Assembly (NCBI GenBank): GCA_934647235.1
Contig: CAKUFG010000009.1
Span: 32,886 to 96,885, forward strand
Source of the DNA: an uncultured Clostridia bacterium
GTDB lineage: Bacteria > Bacillota > Clostridia > Christensenellales > Aristaeellaceae
DNA length: 64,000 bases
Direction of reading: 5' to 3'
Part shown: positions 8,094 through 18,200 of the stretch, one piece after another
Numbering within the stretch: the stretch's first letter is position 1
How the letters are laid out: every line of letters starts with the position of its first letter
Made by a program: the position numbers and the translations under genes
Notes under the pieces: model-generated
The model's input: the letters and a program-made list of their open reading frames with translations, nothing else
What the model was told of the DNA's origin: nothing
The model's database searches: none

Positions 8094-8954
8094 TTACTCC
8101 CGGATTTTGGGTTGATACTGCATACTGGATACATTATAGATGGTGATAAACGCCTTCGGGTCCTCGCGGTTGATAAAGTTCATCAGCTTCTGGTATTCGC
8201 TTTTATCCACGATGGTGATGATCTCGTTATGCTTTTCAAAGTTATATGCGCCAATGGCCTCGTATATCGTGGCTCCGCTGTGCAGATCGTTGATGATAAA
8301 CTGGCGCAGCGCCTCTTCCTTTTCGGTGATAATGCAGACACGGCGCTTTTTATTATAGTCGAAGATGAAATCATCCAGAATGATTCCGTTAAAATACGTG
8401 CCAAGAACGCTCAGGACCACCGTCTTTTTATCATAGGCCAGCGCTGCCGAAAGCGCCACGCACATGCCGGAGAGGGACATGGCCTTGCCCAGCTCCATGT
8501 GCAGGTACTTGTTCATGATCTTTGCCACAATATCCAGCCCGCCGGAGGATGCGTTCCGGTTGAACAGGATGCTGATGCCAATGCTGACCACCAGAATATA
8601 ACAAAGCACGTCCAGCTCCTGGCTGCCCGTCAAGGAGCCGGCATTGGGGAAAAGCGCCTCAAAAAGCGCCAGGAACACGGGCAGCATCACGCTGGTGTAA
8701 ACGGTCTTGGCTCCAAATTCCCTGCCGCAGGTGATAAACCCGATAATCAGAAGCACCACGTTCATGATCATCGTAATGGCCGACAGCGGAAGCGGGATAA
8801 AATTGGCCAGCACGATGCCAAGACCTGAAATGCTGCTGACGGACGCATGGCTGGGCACCAGAAAAAAGTATACCGCCGCCGCAACGATAGCGTCCGCTCC
8901 GGTCAGAATCAGCGCTTCCTTCGCAAGGGCTTTGCAGTTCAGTTTCTTGTTCAT
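8094..8954 (-). CDS. YitT family membrane protein with DUF2179 domain
   Basis: 286 residues. The N-terminal half has five to six membrane helices with the GLGIVLANF and SSGGLDIVAKIMNKY motifs of YitT proteins. The C-terminal 80 residues form the soluble DUF2179 domain (KKRRVCIITEKEEALRQF...NREDPKAFITIYNV), a ferredoxin-like fold thought to bind a regulator or ligand. The transported substrate is not known for the family. It lies in the minus-strand run downstream of the LOG-family gene, 48 bp away. Confidence 0.9.
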   Translation of the reverse strand: MNKKLNCKALAKEALILTGADAIVAAAVYFFLVPSHASVSSISGLGIVLANFIPLPLSAITMIMNVVLLIIGFITCGREFGAKTVYTSVMLPVFLALFEALFPNAGSLTGSQELDVLCYILVVSIGISILFNRNASSGGLDIVAKIMNKYLHMELGKAMSLSGMCVALSAALAYDKKTVVLSVLGTYFNGIILDDFIFDYNKKRRVCIITEKEEALRQFIINDLHSGATIYEAIGAYNFEKHNEIITIVDKSEYQKLMNFINREDPKAFITIYNVSSMQYQPKIRE

Positions 8955-9002
8955 TGCCTCTGTTCCTTCAGTTTGCTTTTTTCATTCAATCGCAATCAAA
9001 AT

Positions 9003-9539
9003 TCATTCAGCGCCCAGAATTCGCTTGATCTCCGCAAGATCATTGGCAAAATAAATCCCCGCTTGCCGCTCCCTGGAGGACAGTCCCTTTTCAATCATGT
9101 GCTCCAGAAGATCTTTCAGTCCATTGTAATAGCCGTTCAGATTGTAAAGAATGCACGGCGCGTTCAGATGCTTCAGCGATACCTTTGACATCACCTCCGC
9201 AATCTCCTCCAGCGTTCCCGTGCCGCCCGGGAAAGCGATAAACGCATCCCCCAGCTCGATCATTTTGTTTTTTCGCTCCGTCATATCCTTGGTAACAATC
9301 AGGCGGGTCAGGCCATCGTGCTGACGTTCGCTTTCGATAAAAAACTGCGGCTCAACGCCCGTCGCTTCACCACCGGCGCTCAGAACGCTGTCGGCCAGCG
9401 CGCCCATCAGCCCGGATTTGGAGCCGCCGTAGACCAGCGCGTTTCCGCTGCCGCCAATCCATGCGCCCAGCTCCTGAACCGCCTTGCGCAAAGCCGGATC
9501 ATTGCCCTCATTTGCGCCCAGATAGGCCGTAATATTCAT
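9003..9539 (-). CDS. LOG family protein (lysine decarboxylase-like fold, PGGxGTxxE)
   Basis: 178 residues from MNITAYLG, chosen because AAGGAGAAG lies just upstream and the start overlaps the preceding stop (ATGA). The Rossmann-like fold has GGSKSGLMGALAD near the start and the signature PGGTGTLEE near residue 106. Family members hydrolyse nucleoside 5'-monophosphates to release the base (cytokinin-activating LOG enzymes and bacterial purine nucleosidases). It is translationally coupled to the HipA-like gene. Confidence 0.85.
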   Translation of the reverse strand: MNITAYLGANEGNDPALRKAVQELGAWIGGSGNALVYGGSKSGLMGALADSVLSAGGEATGVEPQFFIESERQHDGLTRLIVTKDMTERKNKMIELGDAFIAFPGGTGTLEEIAEVMSKVSLKHLNAPCILYNLNGYYNGLKDLLEHMIEKGLSSRERQAGIYFANDLAEIKRILGAE

Positions 9540-10597
9540 TCGGTTTTCTTCTCCTTTTGATTGATACGCCGCTCCGCCAGCAGCGCCGCTCCCGCCTCCG
9601 CCGCTTCCTGCAGGTATGCCCGTTTCTCGCATGCGGCGACCAGGCTGTGCAGATCGCTGCAATCCGAGCTGTTCAATCCATATGTCTGCCGGAAGGCCTG
9701 CAGCATGGCCGCAGAATAGCGGCTGCCGGGATTGGCCTTGAACGCCTGATTGTTATCAAAATTGGGCGCAAGGCGAAGCAGCTCGCCCGTCTGGGCGGAG
9801 CGAATCACGCCGAAATTGCGCATATGCCGGTCTGTGTTCATAAACAGCGCATCCGCCAGCAATATCCTGCGCCAGGCTTTCTCAAAGGTTTCGCCCAGCG
9901 AGGCCAGATTGCGATAGATCACCGCTTCGCTGTCGCTGATATCTGAGAACATATAGCGCAGGGATTCATAGGGTTCGAAAAACTCATTTGCTTTCACAAA
10001 GCTGCGCGTTCGGATGCGGGTTCGGCGGCTGCGGTCCAGCCGGTATTCGGCCGCATCAAGGCCTGCGGCGCGCAAAGCGCGGCTGATCTCATATTCGCTG
10101 CGGGCAGCCTCGGCGCTCTGCAGCTTATACAGCCACCAATCGCCGTGCTCAAACCGCCAGGTCTTGGTAAAGCTGCCATCCGTGGAGGCATTAGGGCTGG
10201 CAATCTGCGCCAGGCGCAGGGAGGTATCGCTGGACATGAGGATAAAGTCACTCACCCGGTTTTGCTCGTCCGGCGTACACAGCTGGGCGCGCGGCACAAG
10301 GGGCTCATCCTCGGCAAAGCAGGTAAAGGTATCCGAAATGCTGAACATATGGGTTGCCAGCGCCACAGCAGTTTTATCGCGGCTGCCAACCAACGCCTGC
10401 GCCAGCTGACGATGCTGAAAGGAAGTAAGATCAATCGCCCGATCCTGCAGCCACAATGTAAAGCCCTCCGGCGACGCGCAGCGCAGCTGCATAGGCAAAA
10501 GCTCCGGGCGGATCGGCGCAAAGGAAACAATAGCGCCCGCGTCCAGCGCAAACGCTGCAGCCGCCGTATCCTGATTGTAAAGCGTGTAACGCCGCAT
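9536..10597 (-). CDS. HipA-like kinase-fold protein
   Basis: 353 residues from MRRYTLYNQD. The C-terminal half has features of the HipA/CtkA kinase fold: a lysine-bearing SFTKTWRF...WWLYKLQ strand pair, the catalytic-loop-like LFMNTDRHMRNFGVI (N-x-D-R-H) and a metal-binding APNFDNNQAF. No HipB antitoxin partner is encoded next to it, unlike classical hipBA. It may therefore be a stand-alone Ser/Thr kinase or a degenerate relative. The ATG follows an AGGAGG-like site, and a TGGATA-17-TATACT promoter lies at 10648-10620. It heads the minus-strand run that ends at 5731. Confidence 0.65.
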   Translation of the reverse strand: MRRYTLYNQDTAAAAFALDAGAIVSFAPIRPELLPMQLRCASPEGFTLWLQDRAIDLTSFQHRQLAQALVGSRDKTAVALATHMFSISDTFTCFAEDEPLVPRAQLCTPDEQNRVSDFILMSSDTSLRLAQIASPNASTDGSFTKTWRFEHGDWWLYKLQSAEAARSEYEISRALRAAGLDAAEYRLDRSRRTRIRTRSFVKANEFFEPYESLRYMFSDISDSEAVIYRNLASLGETFEKAWRRILLADALFMNTDRHMRNFGVIRSAQTGELLRLAPNFDNNQAFKANPGSRYSAAMLQAFRQTYGLNSSDCSDLHSLVAACEKRAYLQEAAEAGAALLAERRINQKEKKTE

Positions 10598-10619
10598 AAT
10601 CCCTTCCTCCTTTTGCTTC

Positions 10620-10664
10620 AGTATAGCATAGTTTGAGCGGATTATCCAGCGGGGAAATCCCCGC
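10620..10664 (-). promoter_or_regulatory. promoter of HipA-like operon with adjacent palindrome
   Basis: Minus-strand TGGATA (10648-10643), 17-bp spacer, TATACT (10625-10620). Directly upstream is the perfect palindrome GCGGGG-AAAT-CCCCGC (10649-10664), a possible operator between this operon and the divergent sigma-factor gene. The remaining 10665-10818 shows no gene. Confidence 0.4.
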
Positions 10665-10818
10665 GGCGCATGGTTTTGTGCAAAGCGCATGTTTTGCCGT
10701 ACCCGCCGCATTTCAGAATAAAAATGTGATATATTATTTCATGTGAAACCTTCTTGCCTGTCCGCGCATCTAATTGTCGAATTGGTTCGGACCGGTTTGC
10801 ATGGAAAGGAGCCGCTGA

Positions 10819-11292
10819 ATGGACAGACAGTTTTTTATCGCCTCCGCGCAGGCCATGGAGCGGTCGATGTACTGCATCGCCCGCTCGTATCTGCGCTGCG
10901 AGGCTGATTGCGAGGACGCGCTGCAAAACGCGCTGCTGCGCGCCTGGGAAAAGCGAAGCACCCTGCGCGAGGAGCGGTATTTCCGCACCTGGCTTACGCG
11001 CATATTGATCAACAGCTGCAAGGAAACGCTGCGCCGTCAAAGGCGCGAAAGCCCATCTGCAGATTTTCTCGAGGCCGCCGCGCCGCAGGGAGGCGATCCC
11101 GCGCTGTGGGAATCGCTGCGCGCGCTGGACGAAAAATACCGCGTCATCGTCGTGCTGCACTATCGGGACGGTTACAGCGTAAGGGAAATCGCATCCATCC
11201 TGCGCGTACCTGAAAGCACGGTAAAAACCCGCCTGTTCCGCGCGCGCCAGCAGCTCAAATCCCTTCTGGAACGAGAGGAGATAATTGCATGA
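10819..11292 (+). CDS. ECF-type sigma-70 family RNA polymerase sigma factor
   Basis: 157 residues with only regions 2 and 4, the layout of extracytoplasmic-function sigma factors. Region 2 spans about 10-70 (ARSYLRCEADCEDALQNALLRAW...RTWLTRILINSC). Region 4 spans about 98-150, with the helix-turn-helix VREIASILRVPESTVKTRLFRARQQL. AAGGAG precedes the ATG. The next gene overlaps by ATGA and encodes a single-pass membrane protein, the usual place for the cognate anti-sigma factor. The signal and regulon are unknown. Confidence 0.9.
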   Translation: MDRQFFIASAQAMERSMYCIARSYLRCEADCEDALQNALLRAWEKRSTLREERYFRTWLTRILINSCKETLRRQRRESPSADFLEAAAPQGGDPALWESLRALDEKYRVIVVLHYRDGYSVREIASILRVPESTVKTRLFRARQQLKSLLEREEIIA

Positions 11293-12131
11293 ATCTCAAT
11301 CAAAACGATATTGACCGCGCTCTCGGCGATACCCCGGACAGCTTTTCCAGCCGCATGCAGCGCACGCTGAGCCAGTGCACAGACGCCCGCCGCGCTCCGC
11401 GCAGGCTGACCGCGCGCACGCTGATCCTGGCCGCCGCGCTGGTGTTGTTCTGCGGCGCAGCAGTGGCCATGGTATCCGCGCACGGCCTGGACTGGTGGAT
11501 GAACAACCGCTGGCTCTACATTCAGGAGTTCAACCCGGACCTGTACGCGCAGATCAAGGCTTCGCTGCAGAAAAAGATCGATCAGACCGATGATCAGCCC
11601 AAAAACAACGTGACCGTGCGCGTGCAGGATGCGGCCTGGCTGGCCGATCAGGCGTTTTTCGCCATTCAGGCTGTGTGCGATAACTCCGATTACGAAATGC
11701 ACCCGGAATTCAATTTCGATGTGGACGGCGGGCTGAGCGAGGATCCCAACGCCAACGAGGAAGATAACCATTATCGCCACTGGCTGTGGACCGAAAAGGG
11801 CTTCGGCCTGCCCGAGGACGTGATGGACAATCCCGACAAAAAGCTGCTGGTGTACTATGGCACGGAGGTCCGTATCGGCACGCCGCAGGGCGAGGTGCTG
11901 ATGGGCAGCAGCGACGCCATCAAGGTCGAGGGCAACAGCGTGCTGATCGGCCTGACGTTCGAGCGCGCATACTGCGAATCCGACCCGGTAAAGGCCGCCA
12001 TCGCGCGCTATACAGACGCCAAAGGTTACCTGACCCTATGCTATCCCTACGAAACCCGCCTGTTCGCCAATGATGAATTCGGCGGCATTGTAGATCAGGG
12101 CTGCGTCACGTTCAAGGTGAAAATCCGTTAA
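11289..12131 (+). CDS. single-pass membrane protein, probable anti-sigma factor of the upstream ECF sigma
   Basis: 280 residues: a 40-residue cytoplasmic N-terminus, one transmembrane segment (about 43-63, LTARTLILAAALVLFCGAAV) and a 215-residue external domain rich in acidic residues. The domain begins HGLDWWMNNRW and has no recognised enzymatic motif. Position, ATGA overlap with the sigma gene and topology are those of Clostridia anti-sigma factors. The inference rests on context, since no zinc-binding anti-sigma motif is present. A strong terminator follows. Confidence 0.6.
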   Translation: MNLNQNDIDRALGDTPDSFSSRMQRTLSQCTDARRAPRRLTARTLILAAALVLFCGAAVAMVSAHGLDWWMNNRWLYIQEFNPDLYAQIKASLQKKIDQTDDQPKNNVTVRVQDAAWLADQAFFAIQAVCDNSDYEMHPEFNFDVDGGLSEDPNANEEDNHYRHWLWTEKGFGLPEDVMDNPDKKLLVYYGTEVRIGTPQGEVLMGSSDAIKVEGNSVLIGLTFERAYCESDPVKAAIARYTDAKGYLTLCYPYETRLFANDEFGGIVDQGCVTFKVKIR

Positions 12132-12144
12132 TACGCAAAGCAAA

Positions 12145-12190
12145 AAGCGGCGGAACCGGCACACAGCCGATTCCGCCGCTTTATTGTTTT
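12145..12190. terminator. bidirectional terminator between anti-sigma and trmH genes
   Basis: Stem AAAGCGGCGGAA/TTCCGCCGCTTT with an inner CGG/CCG extension, then TATTGTTTTTTC. It serves convergent genes on both strands. Confidence 0.85.
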
Positions 12191-12191
12191 T

Positions 12192-12977
12192 TCATTTTCC
12201 CAGCCGCACAATATCATACACCATGATGGCCCCGGCCACCGAGGCGTTGAGCGACTCCGCGCCGCCCGCCATGGGCAGCCTGACCCGCTGGATGCCGGGC
12301 ACGGCATAAACCGCATCCGAAATGCCCGCGCCCTCGTTGCCAATGATCACGCACACACCGGGATGCGTGCGGACGCGGTCAAAGAAGGGCTTGCCGTCCA
12401 GCGCGCCGGCATACAGATCGTGCGTATCCGCAATCGCGGCCAGCTGCTGCGGCAAATTGCAGGCATACGCCGGCACGCGGAAAACCGCGCCCATGGTGGC
12501 CCGCAGCGCCTTGGGAGAGAAGGGATCGGCCGTGCCCGCGCCCAGCAGCAGCGCGTCAAAGCCCGCCGCATCCAGGGTGCGCAGCATGGTGCCCACATTG
12601 CCGGGATCCTGCACGCCGTCCAGCGCGGCGATTTTCAGCTTATCCGCCGGAAGGGGCTGATGCAGCTGCGGCAGACGGCACAGCGCCGCCACCCCCTGCG
12701 GGGTTTTCGCATCGCATACCGCCGCCATCGCACGGTCAGACAGCACATAGACGGGCAGGTTCTGCCCCTGCGCCGCGTCCAGATGGCGCTGATAGCGCGC
12801 CTGCTCCTGCTCGGCAATCAGCAGCGCTGCGGCGGCATGGGCCGTCAGGGCCTCGCCGGTCAGATGATCACCCTCAGCCAGGAACAGCCCCTGCTCCGCG
12901 CGGGCCTTGGCGTCCTTAAGCGCGCGCCAGGCCTTCACCTGCGGATTCTGCAGGCTGGTAATATACAGTTTTTCCAT
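12192..12977 (-). CDS. TrmH/SpoU family RNA 2'-O-ribose methyltransferase
   Basis: 261 residues from MEKLYITS. An N-terminal substrate-binding domain (about 1-100, NPQVKAWRALKDAKAR...FLAEG) is followed by the SPOUT knot: LDGVQDPGNVGTMLRT (motif 1), IIGNEGAGIS (motif 2) and LPMAGGAESLNASVAGAI (motif 3). The architecture is that of 23S rRNA 2'-O-methyltransferases such as RlmB or the thiostrepton-type enzymes; the exact target nucleotide is unknown. It starts five bases after the stop of the upstream coiled-coil gene, so the two are probably cotranscribed. Confidence 0.9.
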   Translation of the reverse strand: MEKLYITSLQNPQVKAWRALKDAKARAEQGLFLAEGDHLTGEALTAHAAAALLIAEQEQARYQRHLDAAQGQNLPVYVLSDRAMAAVCDAKTPQGVAALCRLPQLHQPLPADKLKIAALDGVQDPGNVGTMLRTLDAAGFDALLLGAGTADPFSPKALRATMGAVFRVPAYACNLPQQLAAIADTHDLYAGALDGKPFFDRVRTHPGVCVIIGNEGAGISDAVYAVPGIQRVRLPMAGGAESLNASVAGAIMVYDIVRLGK

Positions 12978-12982
12978 CGTTC

Positions 12983-14971
12983 TTAGCGCTCCAGCATCGC
13001 CTGCGCCTGCGGCAGGCCCGTCATCAGCGGCTTCATCTGCGCGGCAGGCACCTGATTGGCCCGCATATGCGGCAGAATGTACGCGCACGCGGCATAATCC
13101 ATGGCCCTGGCCACGCCGCCCTGCATATGCACGGACGCAGCGGACAGGTAAGCGTAGATCTGCCCGCGCACAGCCTGCGGCAGGGGCGCGCCGAGGCGCT
13201 GCAGCTGCCGGTCGATATCCTCCATCAGCTTCAGCGCAGCCTTGGGCGGCTCGGCCGCATCGCGCAGCACAGCCTCGCGCAGCGATTCCGCACGCACGGG
13301 CGGGAAAACCGGCAGCTTTTCAAGCTTCCAGCTATCCGAAGCGCTGAAATACGCCACGGGATAGGGAGCGGCAGCGTAGCCTGCGCCGCACGCAGCGGTA
13401 AGCAAGCGGACATAGGGCTGCTCCTGCGCGTCGGCCGCGGCGGAGATGGCAAACATCAGCGTGTCGCCGCCCGCCTGCACAGACAGCGCGCGCTTGGCGC
13501 CGTTCTGATCCTCAAAGGCGCACGGCGCGCCCACGGCGGCAGCCAGCGCGCGGCACAGGGGCAGCGCGTCGGCCGGGGCGGGACCCTCCAGCGCCAGCTG
13601 CCCGCCGCACAGGCACAGCAGGGTCAGCAGGTGCACGGCATCGTCCTGCGCGCAGGCAAAGCCCTGCGCGGCCATGGCCTTCTGCACGCGCTCACACAGC
13701 GTGTTCAGATCTGCATAGCCGCCCATCTCGGCAGCCAGGCAGGGCTTGCCTGCCTTTTGGATATCGGCAATCGCCTCATCGCGCTCAGCCAGCAGGCGAG
13801 CGCGCTCGGCATTGATTTTTTCAAGATCGGCGCGGGCGTTTTCAGCCTCGTGGCGCGCGCGCTGCAGGGCCTCGTTTTCCTCGCAGCCAGCCTGCTCCAT
13901 CGCCTCGCGGCGCAGGGCGGAAAGATTCTTTTTGGCCGCGTCCACCTGCATGATCAGCGCCAGGCGCTCGGCCTCCAGATCCTGAATCTGGCTGTTCATG
14001 GCGGCGGTAACGGCGTCCGCGCCGCGCCCGGCCAGCTGCTGATTGAGGATGTTCTGCACGCCCGTCATGCTCAGCATATGCGCCACGGCCTGACGCTGCA
14101 TCTCGGGCAGCGGCCACAGGGCGCTGAGCGCGCGCTTGAAGGCCTCCATGGGGTTTTCCACCTGACGGGTGGCCGCCCCGGCGGACAGCACCGCGCCCGG
14201 GGCCTCGATGCGCCCGGCGCGCATTTGCTGATCCACCGCTTCAATCAGCGGGTTATGCGCGCGCTGCTGCGCGCTTTGGCGGCGCGCCACGGTCTGATAC
14301 AGCGGCATGCCGTTCAGGCGGGGATTGGCTTCCTGCGCGGGCGGGGCGATCTCCTCGCTGCTTTCAGCCTGCAGCAGGCTGGGACGCGCGGCGGGCTTTT
14401 CCTCCCGGCGCGGCCAGTAATACAGCCGCTCCGTCCCATCAGGGAAGGTGACGGCGTAAATGCCGTCGCTGTCGGGCGCAAGCTGACACGCGCCCTCCTG
14501 ATCCAGGGCGGTGGCGCGGCTGACGGGGCCGTAAATGCGACCGCCGCTGCGCAGATAGCACAGCGCCGTGGAGGACTGGGCGATGCGCTCCTTATCCCCC
14601 TGCTCGGCGGAAATTACTTCATATACCAATTGCGGCGGCACGGCCTGCACCGCGTCGGAATAAACGATAAACTGGTTGTTTTCGCCGCGGGCGGGCGCGT
14701 AGTTTTTATTATTGCGGATTTTGATCGCTTCGGGGGGAATGCTTTTCAGATCCAGCACGCACAAATAACCCAGGCTGCGCATGCGGTCCTTGAAGGTATG
14801 CTGCTCGTTTTTATCCGGCACGATGCGCAGGTAGCCCTCGTCCGGCAGGGCGTCGATATCCTGCTTGGTCAGCGCGCCCTCGCCCGTCAGCAGGGGGCGA
14901 ATGCGAAAATACGCGCGCTGAACATTGTCCTCTTCTATAAAGGACAAAACTATTTTACCTGAAAAATCCAT
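12983..14971 (-). CDS. coiled-coil protein with a possible degenerate P-loop domain
   Basis: 662 residues from MDFSGKIVLS. This start is chosen because GGAGAGGAG lies 12 bases upstream and a promoter (TTGACG-17-TAAAAT, 15054-15026) would start transcription too close to the earlier ATG at 15019. Three parts: an N-terminal beta-rich region (1-190), a linker with a coiled coil (about 330-415, LEAERLALIMQVDAAKKNL...ERARLLAERDEAIADI), and a C-terminal domain. The segment LALEGPAPADALPLCRALAAAVG resembles an AAA+ Walker A region that has lost its GKT. I recognise no family. It is divergent from the SNF2-SWIM helicase gene and cotranscribed with trmH. Confidence 0.75.
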   Translation of the reverse strand: MDFSGKIVLSFIEEDNVQRAYFRIRPLLTGEGALTKQDIDALPDEGYLRIVPDKNEQHTFKDRMRSLGYLCVLDLKSIPPEAIKIRNNKNYAPARGENNQFIVYSDAVQAVPPQLVYEVISAEQGDKERIAQSSTALCYLRSGGRIYGPVSRATALDQEGACQLAPDSDGIYAVTFPDGTERLYYWPRREEKPAARPSLLQAESSEEIAPPAQEANPRLNGMPLYQTVARRQSAQQRAHNPLIEAVDQQMRAGRIEAPGAVLSAGAATRQVENPMEAFKRALSALWPLPEMQRQAVAHMLSMTGVQNILNQQLAGRGADAVTAAMNSQIQDLEAERLALIMQVDAAKKNLSALRREAMEQAGCEENEALQRARHEAENARADLEKINAERARLLAERDEAIADIQKAGKPCLAAEMGGYADLNTLCERVQKAMAAQGFACAQDDAVHLLTLLCLCGGQLALEGPAPADALPLCRALAAAVGAPCAFEDQNGAKRALSVQAGGDTLMFAISAAADAQEQPYVRLLTAACGAGYAAAPYPVAYFSASDSWKLEKLPVFPPVRAESLREAVLRDAAEPPKAALKLMEDIDRQLQRLGAPLPQAVRGQIYAYLSAASVHMQGGVARAMDYAACAYILPHMRANQVPAAQMKPLMTGLPQAQAMLER

Positions 14972-15217
14972 TGAAAAAGTATACTCCTCTCCAAATAGCA
15001 TACGATATGGCAATCGCATGTTGTTATTTTACCGATATTTTGCCGATTCGTCAAGGGTTATCATCCAATTACTGCAAAAAATATTCTATTGAATCAATCG
15101 GACCCGCTGTTTTCATGTAAAACAATCTTTTCACAGGCAGGAGAAACGCTTTTCACGGCGTATTTTAATAAGATGCGCCGTAATTCAAGCGCATCGATTT
15201 TGGAGGATATTGTCTGC

Positions 15218-18200
15218 ATGAACATGGATAAGCTCAAGGAACGGATGGGCGACGAGGAGTTTGACGCCGGGCGCGCGCTGTACCGCCGGGGCGCGGTGCG
15301 CGAAAACCAGCGCAGCGCCGATTTTTTAACCTACTCGGTGGCCGGGGCGCACGGCTTTATCAGGATTTACCCCAACGGGCGCATGGAGTGCCCCTGCGAA
15401 AAATCCCCCTTCTGCCGCCATACCCTGGCGGCCCTGATTGACGCAAACGAATCCGGCGCGCTGCGCGCCATGCAGGAGATGCGCGCCAAAGCCCGCGCCG
15501 CGACGCTGTTTTCCGTGATGGAGGGCGCGCTGCCCGAGTGCGTGATGGCCCGGCTGGAGCCTGAAATCCGCATGAACGGGCTGGATATGCGCATCGGTCT
15601 GCGCATCGGCCAGGACAGGCTGTACGTCATCCGCTCCATTACCGAGTTTCTGGCCTCGCTCAAAAGCGGCGAGCCGCTCTCCTTCGGCAAGGGCTTTACC
15701 TTTTTCCCCGCCTGGATGCGCTTTGGCGAGGCCGAGCGGGAATTGATTTCCCTGCTGCAGCTGCACTGCGCCACCCTCAAGGGCGCGGGCGTTGAAATCG
15801 GCGTGCAGGACGCGCGCCTGCTGCCCCTTCCCCAGCCCACCGCCGCGCGCGTGTGGGAGATTCTTCGCCGCATGCGCTTCCGCCTGCAATACGAGGATAC
15901 CGCCATCGCACAGGATGGCATCAGCGAGGAAACCCTGCCGCTCAGCTTTACCCTGAGCGACCGCGCCAAGGCAGGCGCGCCGCAGCACCGCCTGGCCATT
16001 TCCGCCATGTTTGAGGGCGATTTCCGCGCGCTGACCGAGGACTGCGCCTATGCGGTCATCGACGGCGCGGTGCAGAGCGTGCCGCGCGTGCAGCGGGCGG
16101 TGGCGCGCATCTGCGCGACCGAGCGCACAGGCGGACGCACGCTGTTTGTGTTTGATCCTGATCAAACGCAGAAGGTGATGAGCGAACTGACGCTGTGGCT
16201 CAGCCGCGTAGGTGAGCTGCGCTTTTCGCCCGAGCTGGAACGCCAGCTGGTGCGCGAGCCCTTCAAGGCCCGCGTCTATCTGGACCGCGACGGCACGGAT
16301 GTGACCGCCCGCACCGAGTTTCTGTACGGCGAACAGATTATCGATCCCTTCGCGCCGCCCAACGAGCACGCCTCGCTCCTGCTGCTGCGCGACGCCCAGC
16401 ACGAGCAGGAAATTACCGAGCTTCTGGCCGGCGCGGGCTTCCGCGTATCCAAGGGCCGCGTGTATCTATCGGGCGCGGAGGATGTATACAGCTTTGTCAC
16501 CAGCGGCGTAAACGAATTGACGCGCCACGCCGAGGTGTTTTTCAGCAAGGATTTCCGCAAGTTCACCCCGCGCCGGGCGCAGCTGGCGGGCTTCCTGCGC
16601 GGCGCCAGCGGCCAGCTGCAGCTGAGCATGACCGACGGCGGCGAGGAAGTTGAGGAGCTGCTGCCCCTGATGCGCGCGCTGCGCGACCAGGCCAGCTATT
16701 TCCGGTTTAAGGATGGCTCCTTCATTTCATTAGAGGATACCGACGACTGGCAGCCCCTGGCCGAGGCCGTGTGCGAGGTGGTGGATTATGCCGACACCCG
16801 CGATCTGGGCATGTACCGCGCAGCCTATCTGGAAGCGCTGATTCGCAGCAGCGGCCTGCCTGTTACGCTGGATGAGGAAGCGCAGCGCGCGGCCAGCCTG
16901 GATGTGCCCAAGCCCGAGCCGCCGCTTGACTGCCTGCGCCCCTATCAGCAGCGCGGCTTTGAATGGCTGTGCGCCCTGCGTTCGCTGCACATGGGCGGCA
17001 TCCTGGCCGACGACATGGGCCTTGGCAAAACAGTACAGACCATCGCGGCGCTGCTCTACTTTGCCCGCACCGAAAAGGAGCGCAAGCCTTCGGTCATCAT
17101 CGCCCCCACCTCGCTTACCTATAACTGGCTGAGCGAGCTGAACCGTTTTGCCCCAGAGCTGGAAGTGATGCTGCTTTCGGGCGCACAGGCTTCCCGCGCG
17201 GAGCAGATCAAGCTCCTTTCCACCCCCGATGCGCCCGACGTTCTGGTGACCAGCTATCCGCTGATTCGCCGCGACGCGCCGCTGCTGTCGGGCGTATCCT
17301 TCCGCTTTGCCATCCTGGACGAGGCGCAGCAGATTAAAAATTCCGCCAGCGTGGGCGCGCACGCCGTCAAGCAGCTGTCCGCCGAAACGCGCATTGCCCT
17401 GACCGGCACGCCCATGGAAAACCACGCGGGCGAATTGTGGAGCATTTTCGATTTCATCCTGCCCGGCTATCTGCCCCGTGCCAGCGCCTTTATGCGCCGT
17501 TACGGCGAAGGCGAAAACAGCGATGAGCTGATGCGCCGCATCCGTCCCTTCCTGATGCGCCGTCTGAAGAAGGACGTGCTGACCGAGCTGCCCGACAAGC
17601 TGGAAGTAACCCTGATGGCCGAAATGTCGCCCGAGCAGCGCCGCGTCTATCAGGCGGGCCTGCTGCGCCGGCGCGATTACGTCAAGCAAATTCTCAACAC
17701 CCGCGGCATGGCCAAGGGCCGCGCCGAGGTGCTGTCCGCCATTACGGAGCTGCGGCAGATCTGCTGCCATCCTGTTTTGTGCCTGCCCGATTACACGGGC
17801 ACCTCGGGCAAGCTGGAAATGCTGGTAGACGTGCTGCTGCCCGCCCTGCAGAACGGCCGCCGCGCACTGGTGTTCAGCCAGTTTACGCGCATGCTGCGCC
17901 TGATCGAGGCGCGCCTGTCGCAGGAAGGCGTAAAGAGCCTGTACCTGGACGGCGATACCCCGGCGGATGAGCGCGTGAAGCTGTGCGATACCTTCAATTC
18001 CGGCCACGGCAGCGTGTTCCTGCTCTCGCTCAAGGCGGGCGGCACGGGCCTGAATCTGACAGGCGCGGACATGGTTATTCACTATGATCCCTGGTGGAAC
18101 CCCGCCGCCGAGGAGCAGGCTGTCGACCGCGCGCACCGCATCGGCCAGACCAAGGAGGTCGAGGTCGTGCGCCTGCTGGTGCACGATTCCATCGAGGAGC

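Noticed and set aside
15089..15217. N-terminal extension of the SNF2 protein
   Set aside because: The extra 43 codons have no ribosome binding site; GGAGG lies directly before the ATG at 15218 and the SWIM domain starts soon after.
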